From Aureococcus anophagefferens (taxonomy: Eukaryota > Sar > Pelagophyceae > Pelagomonadales > Pelagomonadaceae), in contig NW_008705568.1 in assembly GCF_000186865.1 (NCBI RefSeq), positions 217,254 to 281,253 of the forward strand: DNA of 64,000 bases, given 5' to 3'. Below, piece after piece: positions 38,819-47,759 of the stretch. The notes beneath the pieces are model-generated. The model ran no database searches, had not been told where the DNA came from, and saw only the letters and a program-made list of their open reading frames with translations. Position 1 is the first letter of the stretch. Each line of letters starts with the position of its first letter. Both the position numbers and the translations under genes were made by a program.

Positions 38819-40100
38819 ATGGGCGACAAGGACGCGGCCGTGACCCTCGACAGCGCCTGGTACGTCGCCCTGCTCGTGGGCTTCGAGGCGTGCAGCGCGT
38901 CGTGCACGGCGCGCGCCCTGGCGACGTGCCCCTTCGTCTGCGTCGTCGCCGCCTGGGAGCTGGTCGGCGGCGTCGCGTGCGCGCTGCCGTTCTGGGCCGT
39001 CGGCGCGCGGGCCCCGCCGACGCTGCGCTGCTTCCCGGCGGGCGCGCTCGGCGCCGGCGCGGCGCTCGCGCTCGCGGCGCTCGCGGCGACGGCGGCGCTC
39101 GACGGCCGCGGCGTCGCCGTACCGTCCTTCGTCGCGCTCGCGGCGACGCGGCGCGTCGTCCTCGCGTCGGCGCGGGACCTGGGCAACGCCTGGCGCGGGG
39201 CCGAGGGCCCGCCGGCGGCGGCGAGCTCCGTGCGGGTCGCCGGGCCACTCGTCCGCTTCGACCGCCTCGGGCCGCGCGAGCACCTGTGTGCAAATCAAAT
39301 CTTCAACCCGACTTCAATGTGCGCGTATTCGAATGCTTCGACACACGCTCTTTGGCTGTGCTTCGAGAACTCGACGAGAGCAATCGGTTCGTCCAAAAAT
39401 CAGCCAAATCGACTTCGATTTGACCGAGCTAGAGAGGTTTGAAGTTTTTGCTGGACAGGGCGTTCCAGTGGTTGATTTGCACACAGGCGAGCACCTCGCG
39501 TCGACGCGCGCGGCGCTGGAGAGCCTCGGGAGCCTGGCGGCCATGGCGCCGCGGCCCGAGTCCTACGGCGGCGGGTTCCTGGCGCTGGTCGCGGCGCTCG
39601 CGGCGTCGCGCGTCGTCGGCGTCGTCGCGGAATCGCGAGCGGGCCCCGCGTCCGACGGCGACGTCCTCGCGACGGACGGCCTCACGGGCGAGGCGCGCGA
39701 CGGCGATCTGGAGGCCCAGCTCGTGTTTCTGGTGTTGGGCGCCCTCGCCGCGGGCGCGTGGCACGCCGCGTGGACGTCCGCGGTCCGCGCGGAGGCGCGG
39801 CGGGTCGTCGACGCGCCGCCGCCGGCGAACGTGTCGGCCTGCCTCGCGCTGGTGGCGGGCGCGCTCCTCGCGCCCTACGCGGCGCTCCTCGAGGGGCCCG
39901 AGGCCGCGGCCTGGTGGCGCGGGCTCGACGGCGCGGCGCGCGTCGCCGCCGCGCGCGCGCTGCTCCTCGCGGCCGCGGCGTCGGGCCTCAAGCGCGAGCT
40001 CGTCGCCCACGCGCTCCGGGCCCTGTCGCCGACGGCGGGGGCCCTCGCCGTGGCCGCGCGCAACGTCGCCATCGCCCTCGCGGTCGTCGCGCTCGCGTGA
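38819..40100 (+). CDS. Multi-pass membrane protein, possible drug/metabolite-type transporter
   Basis: Exons are 38819..39275 and 39487..40100, giving 356 residues. I count about eight to ten hydrophobic stretches (for example WYVALLVGFEACSASCTARA, LGAGAALALAALAATAAL, LVFLVLGALAAGAWHAAW, SACLALVAGALLAPYAALL, ALAVAARNVAIALAVVALA). The layout of paired short helices resembles EamA/nucleotide-sugar-type transporters but no diagnostic motif is visible, so the family is unassigned. The introner splits a cytosolic or lumenal loop (…LGPRE|HLASTRAALESL). The gene is divergent from the IQ/zinc-finger gene, 255 bp between ATGs. Confidence 0.72.
39276..39486 (+). mobile_element. Introner IE13 (family B), 211-bp intron in a membrane-protein gene
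   Basis: Duplication GCGAGCACCT occurs at 39276-39285 and 39487-39496. Inverted ends are GTGTGCAAATCAA and TTGATTTGCACAC. GC donor (C|GCGAGC), ACACAG acceptor, phase 1. This is the best-preserved family B copy. Confidence 0.95.
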
Positions 40101-40312
40101 TTTTCAAGATACGTGTAAAGATGTTACCGGTATGCTGCCCCTCTGAAACGACGCGGTCGTTTCGCTCTCGGTGTCCTCTCCCGCGCCGCCACGGTTCCTC
40201 GGGAGCCGCGGTGTTCACCGGCCGCTTCGCGACCTCGACGCCGGCCGACGCCGCCCGCGACCTTTGCCGAAGTGAGCGGCGCGAACGACGCACCCCGCGG
40301 CACCCACGACAC

Positions 40313-42616
40313 ATGGCCGCCGTCGCCCCCCCCGCCGTCGTCCTCGGCGAGAAGCCGCGCTTCAAGTACCGGGACCCCGGGCGCATGGCCTTCCTCGCGC
40401 GACAGCGCCACGTCACGGAGCGCAAGACGCGCTGGAGCGTGCCCCAGGTCGAGGAGGCGCTCCGCGTGCGCCTCGTGACGAACCGCGTGATGGCGCGGCG
40501 CGCGTTCCGCGCGCTGGACCTCGACGGGTCCGGCAGCCTCTGCCAGGTCGAGATCCGCAAGCTGCTGCACCTCTTCAACATCGAGCTCACGGACGGCGAC
40601 TGGAAGAAGTGCTGGGCGTGGATGGACATGGACGGGAGCGGCGCCCTGGACATCAACGAGTTCTTCGTGCGCTTCGGCAGCGACCACGGCACCATGCTCT
40701 CCATCGGCGACGAGCTCAAGCACCTCTCCGCCGACGGGGTGCCGCCGAAGAAGAGCCCCCGGCGGCCGTCGGAGCCGAAGAGCCAGGGCGCGCCCGTGCC
40801 GCGGTGCGCGCCGGCTCAAGTTCGCAAGATGCTCGCGGAGCACGTGCGCCTGTCGACGCGCACCTGGGCCGGCGCCTTCCGGGCCATCGACGCCGAGGGC
40901 TCCGGCCGCGTCGACGCGCGCCAGTTCCGCGCCGTGCTCGAGAAGTTCAACATGGTGTTGCACGACGTCGACTTTGGCCGGTTCTGGCGCGAGATCGCGG
41001 GCGACGACGGCTTGGTGGACTACAACATGTTCCTCCAGGCGACCCACGACGACGAGACCCTGGGCTGCCGGCCGCGCGTGCGGAGCGCCAAGGACGACCG
41101 CTACGCGCACCGCATGGACCGGCTGATGGAGGAGCTGCGGAAGAAGAAGCCCGCGGTCGTCACCAAAGTCCACCCGGACTACGTCGCGTCGACCTGCGAG
41201 GACGGCCACATGGGCGCCTTCGTCGGCACGGGCCTCTGCGGCGAGTACGAGCGCATGTGCATGGCCGCGCGCGCGCCGAACCACGCGTCCTCGTCCGGCG
41301 AGGACGCCGCGCGGCTCTTGCGGGAGAAGTTCCGCACGGGCAGCGGCAAGGTGCGCAAGTGGTTCCGGGACATCGACCAGGACGGGTCGGGCTGCATCCA
41401 GGCCGACGAGATCAAGCGCCTCCTGCGGTCGTTCCTCATCAACGTCTCCGACGACGAGTTCGTCAAGATGCTCCGCTTCGCGGGCTTCGCGCCGGGCGAG
41501 CGCGTCAACTTCGACCGCTTCCGCAAGGCCTTCGGCGGCGACATCGAGCATCTGCACGAGGGCGGCGGCATCGACTGGGGCGTCTGCGAGATCTCCGAGG
41601 AGTCCGCGAAGAAGCTCGGGTATTTGCACGTGAAGGACCCGACGGTGACGGTGCCCGAGGACGCCAAGGGCCCGGCGCCCGAGGCGGGCGACGAGGACGA
41701 GGCGCCCCTCCTCGCCGCCGAGCCGCCGCCGGAGCGGCTGCCGTCGCCGGACTCCGTGCTCGCGACGCCCGCGCCGCTGGCCGACGACGCGGGCGCGCGC
41801 CGCGTCTGGGAGCCCCCCAAGAGCCGCGGCGCGACGCCGGACCAGCGCCGGCCGGCGTCCGCCGGCGCGCGGCCCGCGTCCGGCGCGTCGTCCGGCGCGC
41901 CGCGCCGGCCCGCGCCGCCGCGGCCCAAGTCCGCGGGCGCGCTGCGCCCTCCGGGCGACGCGCCGCTCGCGAGGCCGGCCAAGCACGCGCCCCACAAGGG
42001 CCCCGTCGTCAAGCGGCCGGCGTCCGCCGGGTCCCAGCGCCCGGGCTTCGGCCGCACGCTCGCCGACGCGGCGACCCGGCCCCAGTCCGCGCGGCCGCAC
42101 CGGCCCGCGCGCCGCGCGCCACTGCCGCGGTTCCCCAACTCCGAGGCCGCGGAGCGCGCGCGCACGGTCGCCATGGTCGCCGCGTCCAAGCCCGACGCGA
42201 CGCCCGCGTCCGTCGCCGAGGCCGTGCTCAAGGCCACGGTCGAGCAGGCGCCCCTCGACCGGCCCTCGGGCTTCACGGACGGCTCGCGGTCCGTCTTCTC
42301 CGGGCCTTCCAAGCGCAGCGCGGCCAGCTCGAAAAAGTCGATGCGCTCCTTCGCCTCGGCGGCGTCGCGCCGCGTCTACGAGCCCGTCGGCCTGCCCTCG
42401 CCCCAGCACCTCCGGAACCTCGCTTCCAAAAAGCACCAGTTCGACATCGTCGGCAACCGGCTCGAGCTCAAGTCGACCCGGCCCCCGGAGCGGCGCGCGA
42501 AGAAGCAGCCCGGCGCGTCGGGCACCCTCCTCTTCGCCGGGAACAAGCACCACCCCCAGGGCGCCTGGTGGGACGGCATGATCAAGGAGCTCTGGCAGCC
42601 CAAGTGGCGATGCTGA
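40313..42616 (+). CDS. Multi-EF-hand calcium-binding protein with Pro-rich C-terminal half
   Basis: This is a 767-residue intronless protein. Intact EF-hand loops are visible: DLDGSGSLCQVE, DMDGSGALDINE, DAEGSGRVDARQ and DQDGSGCIQADE, each flanked by helices, all in the first ~400 residues. They alternate with degenerate hands (FAPGERVNFDRF). Residues about 440-620 are Pro/Ala/Ser-rich with repeated RPASAG-type units. The extreme C-terminus is aromatic and distinct (GAWWDGMIKELWQPKW). The pattern resembles calcium sensors of cilia and cytoskeleton in protists, but the partner is unknown. ATG 40313 is the first Met before a conserved-looking N-terminus. Confidence 0.82.
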   Translation: MAAVAPPAVVLGEKPRFKYRDPGRMAFLARQRHVTERKTRWSVPQVEEALRVRLVTNRVMARRAFRALDLDGSGSLCQVEIRKLLHLFNIELTDGDWKKCWAWMDMDGSGALDINEFFVRFGSDHGTMLSIGDELKHLSADGVPPKKSPRRPSEPKSQGAPVPRCAPAQVRKMLAEHVRLSTRTWAGAFRAIDAEGSGRVDARQFRAVLEKFNMVLHDVDFGRFWREIAGDDGLVDYNMFLQATHDDETLGCRPRVRSAKDDRYAHRMDRLMEELRKKKPAVVTKVHPDYVASTCEDGHMGAFVGTGLCGEYERMCMAARAPNHASSSGEDAARLLREKFRTGSGKVRKWFRDIDQDGSGCIQADEIKRLLRSFLINVSDDEFVKMLRFAGFAPGERVNFDRFRKAFGGDIEHLHEGGGIDWGVCEISEESAKKLGYLHVKDPTVTVPEDAKGPAPEAGDEDEAPLLAAEPPPERLPSPDSVLATPAPLADDAGARRVWEPPKSRGATPDQRRPASAGARPASGASSGAPRRPAPPRPKSAGALRPPGDAPLARPAKHAPHKGPVVKRPASAGSQRPGFGRTLADAATRPQSARPHRPARRAPLPRFPNSEAAERARTVAMVAASKPDATPASVAEAVLKATVEQAPLDRPSGFTDGSRSVFSGPSKRSAASSKKSMRSFASAASRRVYEPVGLPSPQHLRNLASKKHQFDIVGNRLELKSTRPPERRAKKQPGASGTLLFAGNKHHPQGAWWDGMIKELWQPKWRC

Positions 42617-42821
42617 GCGGCGCGGCCCCGCGCGCGGCCCCGACCTCCCGCCCCCGAAAGATCCCCCACGAAACCGTAAAAGGCCGCGCCGAGCGATGCG
42701 GGGGGGCGCACGGACGGTCTCGAGCCTGGGCCCGGTGGCGTGTCCGGCGACGAGATCCGACGACTTCGCACGTCAGAGTTTCCGATCCGGGTCCGTGGTG
42801 CCGGAGCTCGATGCATTCTCA

Positions 42822-42861
42822 CTTCGAACAAGGGGATCTTCAAGATCCCCTTGCTTCGAAG
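42822..42861. repeat. About 20-bp-arm inverted repeat (hairpin)
   Basis: CAAGGGGATCTT (42829-42840) pairs with AAGATCCCCTTG (42842-42853) around a single C. The pairing extends outward through CTTCGAA on both sides with one bulged base. On RNA it would form a long stem with almost no loop; it may also be the end of a small transposable element. Confidence 0.8.
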
Positions 42862-42904
42862 CAGTTGCTTCGAAGTGCTTCGCTGCGCCGCCGCCATTGA
42901 CAGC

Positions 42905-42964
42905 GTCACTGCGTAGCTGTCACTGCGTATCTGCTGCTCACTGCGTAGCTGTCACTGCGTAGCT
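42905..42964 (+). repeat. 14-bp tandem repeat, four copies, directly upstream of a start codon
   Basis: Units GTCACTGCGTAGCT lie at 42905, 42919 (one change), 42937 (first base changed, after a 4-bp spacer) and 42951. The last ends 10 bp before ATG 42974. It is likely 5' UTR or core-promoter sequence. Confidence 0.8.
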
Positions 42965-42973
42965 GCGCATTGC

Positions 42974-43147
42974 ATGGCCTCGGACGCGGCGCCCCTGGTC
43001 GGCATGGAAATCGCACCGGCGGAGAAGGTGTCGGGCAAGGCGCCGGCGACGCTCCCGGCGACCGCGCCCTCGAAGAAGACGATCCATTTCGTCGCCGCCT
43101 TCGTCCTCGTCGCGGCGCTGACGGCCTGCGTCGGCGTCCTCATCGCA

Positions 43148-43184
<37 letters not shown>

Positions 43185-46173
43185 GCAGCACCGTGGTCGG
43201 CACCGACGACGGCGAGTACTGGACCTGCTCCGACGACCCCTACTGTTGCGCCGAGGAGGGCGGTACGTGCGCTTGCTCCGAATACGCCGCCTACGGGAGC
43301 AACGGACTCGCGCGCGCGGCGTCCGCTCGAGACCCCCCCGTGACACGCACCCGCGCGTAGGATTGGGAGGGCTACAATCCCATGTGGACCTACTCGAGCT
43401 ATGATCCGACGAGCATCGCGTGCGACCAGGCGTCGTTCGGCGGAGACCCAGCGTCGGGTTACTCGAAGTGGTGTCGCTGCGTCGACGAGGCCGCGGAGTC
43501 GACGACCTCGTCCGGCACGCGCGCGTCCGAGTGCACGACCTCGTCCGAGTGCTGGAACTGCGCCGACGACCTCGGCTGCTGCGCGAACGAGGGCGGCGAG
43601 TGCGCGTGCGACGGGGACTGGGCGTCCTTCGGGAGCAACGGCAACGACTGGGATTCGAACGCGGAGCCCATGTGGAACACGGTTCACATCCTTTCGCTCA
43701 AGGACGCCGACGGGGCCGTGACGTGCAACGCGGCGACCTTCGGCGGCGACCCGGCACCGGGATTCAGCAAGTGGTGTCGCTGCGCGGACGGCCAGCCGAC
43801 GGCGCCGCCGACGCCGGCCTTCTCCTGCCTCTGCTTCGAGGACGACGGCGACGGGTGCACGGTCGTCGGCGCGCCGGCGCCCGCGCCGACGTTCGCGTAC
43901 TCGCAAAAAGACTGCTCCGAGCAGGGCTACGCGTTCGACGTCGTGACGCGGACCTGCCAGCCGGACGTCCCCGTCAAGGACCGCGGGTGCTACCCGCGGG
44001 CGAACTGCGACGCGGACTACGCGGCGCGCTTCTGCGACTCCATGACCTGCATCCCGCAGGGCTTCGAGCAGGAGTGCGCGGGCATGGCCGAGTTCAGCGG
44101 CCACGGCCCGAAGCCGAGCCTCTCCCGCTCGGACATGTTCGACACCGACGGCTCCACGGGCGGGCAGTCGGCGACGTTCGCCGACCTGGCGCAGACGACG
44201 CGCGAGTACTACGGCCTCACGATGTACACGCGCATTTTACGGGTGGTGGAGCGCGAGGTCGGCGAGCCGATCACGACGTCGACGTCGAGCATGGCGCAGT
44301 TCGGCTACCTCGGGCAGTGGATCGCGCCTTTAGCGCGGACGAAGTACGCGACGGACTCGCTCTCGCACGCGTCGGGCATGGCGTCCATCGAGGGCGGCGT
44401 CTACAACAACGTCGCCCTCGGCGCGAGCCGATTGCCGAAGTACTTGGCCGGCGCGAGCCTCTACTCGTACCAGCCGGTCTCGGACGTCGGCCGCGGCTGG
44501 GGCTTCGCGGAGCGCGCCATCGGCTGCCAGTACCTGGGCCTCGTGACGCTCTCGAACCGCGTGCTCGTGCCCGCGTCGGGCTACGGCTTCGAGGCGACGC
44601 AGGACGACCGCGAGGACGACGGCGGCATCTTCCTCGGCGCGGGCTGGGTCGTGCTGCCCATTTTTCCCGGCGGCAGCACGAGGGACCGGACGAGCGTGTT
44701 CGGCGACGCGTCGTTCGGCGCGACGACGTGGACGCACGTCATCGACACGGCGCAGTTCTCGGGCCCGCTCCTTGCTTATGCGCCGGAGTTCTGGACGAGG
44801 CGCGTGGAGACGTGGTGCGACCAGACCCAGGCGCACTACGAGGGCACGGGCGAACCCTACGACTTCAACTACCCCGGCGAGGGATGCGACAGGGAGATCC
44901 TCGGAGACGTCGCCGACGCGTGCTGCGTGAACCCGTCGATCTACGACACGTTCACGCACAAACCGGGGGACTGGTGGCCCTCGACGGGCGGCGAGTTCCC
45001 GGGCCTCCAGGGCGTCTTCGAGGACTACACGGCCAGCGGCGAGGCCCTGCCCGACGACTACACGGGCCCGACGTACTGGAAGATCCCGCAAATGCTCTAC
45101 CCGAACCACACGGATCTCGAGCCTTGGCAGCTCAACGCGCGGACCTACAACGCGGATAGCTACGATCACTGGCTCGAGGTCTTCGCCTACGCCGGCGAGT
45201 CCGACGACGAGCTCGAGGCGCTCTTCGCGGGCTTCGACACGCGCCTCAACGGGTCCTACCACATGGCCTCCGAGGGCGCGAGCTTCGACCTGGGCCTCCG
45301 GGCGAACGACCAGGACGTCGTCAATTACATGGACATCGAGTTCGGCTCGGCGTCCCGCGGCCGCGATGATTTTCGAGAGATTTTTCGCCCGGAAACACGA
45401 CGAACGGTTTTGGTAGGTTCGGCTGGAGCTTCGACGAGGAGTACGAGGACGACGCGAGCGGCGACGCCCTGGACCCCGCGGAAACGAACATCTACGTCGA
45501 CTGGCAGGGCGCCGAGGACCGCGTCTGGAGCCGCTACCTGAAAACGACGTACGACGATACGCGGACGCCGCGCGTCGGCACCGAGGGCACGGAGGAGAGC
45601 TACTACTGCGCCGTGCCCATCGACGAGAGCGAGGCGCCCGAGGGCCTCCACGACCTCGAGTACACGCTGCCGCTCCTCGGAAGGGCCAACTACGTCGACC
45701 ACAGCCACCGCGAGAACGCGACCTTCGATTACGACGACGCAGACGCCTATAATGCCTGGAACGAGACGGAGCAGTGGTGCTGGGACTGCACCGACGCGAC
45801 CGAGTGCGAGCTCGAGGTCCGCAGCGTCGTCCTCGAGTCGACGGCGACGCTCTACTACCGCTGGTGGCGCTTCCGCGACCAGCCGGCCATGAAGCAGCTC
45901 GCGCACGAGTTCCCGGAAACCTACACGGAGGAGGTCCTCGCGGCCATGCAGAAGCGCGTCGAGCTCATGCACGAGCACTGGCAAGAGAAAGATTTCATCA
46001 AGAAGGCCACCAAGGTCAACCACAAGGTCGAGCTCGACCACCGCCTCATCCTCGACGTCCCCGACGGCGTGCCCGAGTACGGCTGGGTCCCCATCTCCGT
46101 CGCGGAGCTCTACGAAGACAGCACGGGGTACGGCCCGGGTATCGACGCCGGGTTCCTCTCCGCGGACTGGTGA
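42974..46173 (+). CDS. Large Cys-rich type II membrane protein of unknown family
   Basis: Exons are 42974..43309, 43361..45351 and 45417..46173, giving 1027 residues. A ~35-residue cytosolic tail precedes one membrane helix (FVAAFVLVAALTACVGVLIAG) and a poly-Gly/Ser spacer. Two homologous Cys modules follow (YWTCSDDPYCCAEEGGTCAC… and CWNCADDLGCCANEGGECAC…, each ending SKWCRC). The splice at 43310/43360 makes them align exactly (GSNGLDW against GSNGNDW). A third Cys block (CEQ…CYPRANCDADYAARFC) leads into a ~650-residue ectodomain rich in Tyr/Trp/Asp. I do not recognise that domain. A cell-surface or Golgi role is inferred from topology. Introns: 51-nt GC-AG and 65-nt GT-AG. Confidence 0.75.
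43310..43360 (+). other. 51-nt GC-AG micro-intron
   Basis: The donor is CTC|GCGCGCGCGG and the acceptor CGCGTAG|GAT; the acceptor TAG would be an in-frame stop if unspliced. Removal makes the two Cys modules of the protein colinear. It bears no resemblance to the introners. Confidence 0.75.
45352..45416 (+). other. 65-nt GT-AG intron
   Basis: Donor GC|GTCCCGCGG, acceptor TTGGTAG|GTTCGG. Phase 2. It connects two frames with matching style (…DIEFGSA / FGWSFDEEYED…). The interior is AT-rich relative to the exons. Confidence 0.75.
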
Positions 46174-46362
46174 CGCGCCTCGAGGACCCCGTCGCCGCGC
46201 GCCGCCGCCACCCTCTCCCTGAAGACGCTCGATCGTGCTCTGCATTTTTGCTGGTCGCTTACTCGCCTTTAAACTCGCCTCGACGCTAACTTGAAGGACA
46301 ACTTGTATACGTTGAACCAGTTATTGAAGTTCCCGCCCAATTCAATGCAATAGCATGGTGAG

Positions 46363-47712
46363 ATGACGCCAAGCATCCTCATTGCCATTGCTGCCCTCTA
46401 CAATACAGCAACAGCGGCACCAGCGGAGCCCTTCGACGCTACCCTCTTCACGGCGGCGGAGGTCGTCGCGACCTTTGAACCCGGCGACCCGAGCCGCTAT
46501 TTTGGCCTCATCAAAGACGCGCCGAACTGGCAGCGGCGGCGTCGCGGCGCCTACGCGCTCTACGCGCGCACGGGCGCCTACCCGCATGCCGACCCGGAGC
46601 CGCGGACGATCGTCTGGCGCGACTGCGACGCGGCGCTGCGGGCGCCCGACGGCGAATCGTCGTGCGCCGCGCGCGGCCGGTCGCGGACGATGCCCTGGCC
46701 GCCGGAGGTGGCCCACAACTGCGCCCTGTTCCGGCACGGCGGCGCGGTCCACGCTGTCGGCGGCCTCGCGGGCCCCGGCCGCGAGCGGCGGGGCCTCGTG
46801 CGCTACGCGGCGGAGTCGTTGGACGCGCTCGGCGCCGCGCCGCCGTCGCCCGTCGCGCGCGGCGACCACCCCGGCTGCGTCGACCGGCGGCCGAAGCAGC
46901 GCGGCCGCTGCGAGTTCGACGGCAAGTTGAGCGTGGCGCCGCTGCGCGGCGCCGCGGCGCTCTTCGCGCGCGCGAACCTCGTGCGGCGGAACACGACGAC
47001 CGGAACGTTCGGCGGGCGCCACGCGCAGTCCGCGTCCCTCGACGGCGCGACGTACGCGGCGTCGCCCTTCGCGCCGCTCCGCATCGACGGCTACCGCGAG
47101 GGCGGCCGGGACCCGCCGGCGCCGGGCGACAACGTCTACTTTGCGGCGGTGGACGCGAACCCGGCCGACGGCGAGACGCTGCTCGCCCTCTTCCCCGTCG
47201 TGCGGGACCGCGGCGGCGAAGCCGACGCGTTCCTCGGGCTGGCGCTCTCCTGCGACGGCGTGCGCTTCTCAAAGCTCCGGCGCGTGCTCAACTCGACGGC
47301 CGCGTCCTTTGGAAGGTCGACGGACCACCCCGTCGACGGATTCGTCGTCGACGGCGACGTCGCCTATTTTTACGCACACCGCGACGTGCCGGGCGTCTAC
47401 ATGGACGTGCCCGCGCCCCACGCGAGCCGCATCGTGCGCTACGCGGCGCCCCTCGACCGCCTCCGCGCGTTCACGCGAGACGCGAAGCGCGACCTCGGCG
47501 CGGCGTGCGCGGCCGGCGCCGCGGCGGACCGGTCCCCGCGGCCGCCGCCGGCGACGTCCGCGGACGTGGACCGGACCGACTTCGACGCCTGCTGGCTCGA
47601 CTGCCTCGCCCTCGCGCGGGCCCGCGAGCGCAAGAACGACAAGAGCCGCGCGACGCGGCGGGACCGCTTCATCGACGCCTGCTTCGACGCGTGCTACCCG
47701 CCGCCGGGGTAG
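46363..47712 (+). CDS. Secreted protein of unknown function, possibly a beta-propeller hydrolase-like fold
   Basis: This 449-residue protein has a signal peptide (MTPSILIAIAALYNTATAA). The body contains spaced aromatic/Asp strands with GH43/GH32-like rhythm (TIVWRDCDAAL, FRHGGAVHAVGGLAG, CEFDGKLSVAPLRG, VDGFVVDGDVAYFYAHRDVPG), which suggests a five-bladed propeller; this is only an impression. The C-terminal ~50 residues carry four Cys in a CWLDCLALAR…CFDACYPPPG pattern. It is intronless and ends 47 bp before the convergent neighbour's stop. Confidence 0.65.
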   Translation: MTPSILIAIAALYNTATAAPAEPFDATLFTAAEVVATFEPGDPSRYFGLIKDAPNWQRRRRGAYALYARTGAYPHADPEPRTIVWRDCDAALRAPDGESSCAARGRSRTMPWPPEVAHNCALFRHGGAVHAVGGLAGPGRERRGLVRYAAESLDALGAAPPSPVARGDHPGCVDRRPKQRGRCEFDGKLSVAPLRGAAALFARANLVRRNTTTGTFGGRHAQSASLDGATYAASPFAPLRIDGYREGGRDPPAPGDNVYFAAVDANPADGETLLALFPVVRDRGGEADAFLGLALSCDGVRFSKLRRVLNSTAASFGRSTDHPVDGFVVDGDVAYFYAHRDVPGVYMDVPAPHASRIVRYAAPLDRLRAFTRDAKRDLGAACAAGAAADRSPRPPPATSADVDRTDFDACWLDCLALARARERKNDKSRATRRDRFIDACFDACYPPPG

Positions 47713-47759
47713 TTTTCTTAAATGACAGACGGCCCCTTTGGAAGCTGAGAGCGCCGTCG

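Larger units (their letters stand above)
42617..42973. other. 357-bp intergenic region with hairpin and 14-bp tandem repeats
   Basis: The stretch holds a long inverted repeat (42822-42861), a cluster of TTCGAAG words (42822-42882), and four copies of a 14-bp unit (42905-42964) immediately before the ATG of the next gene. GC content falls toward the 3' end. Promoter function is inferred. Confidence 0.5.
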
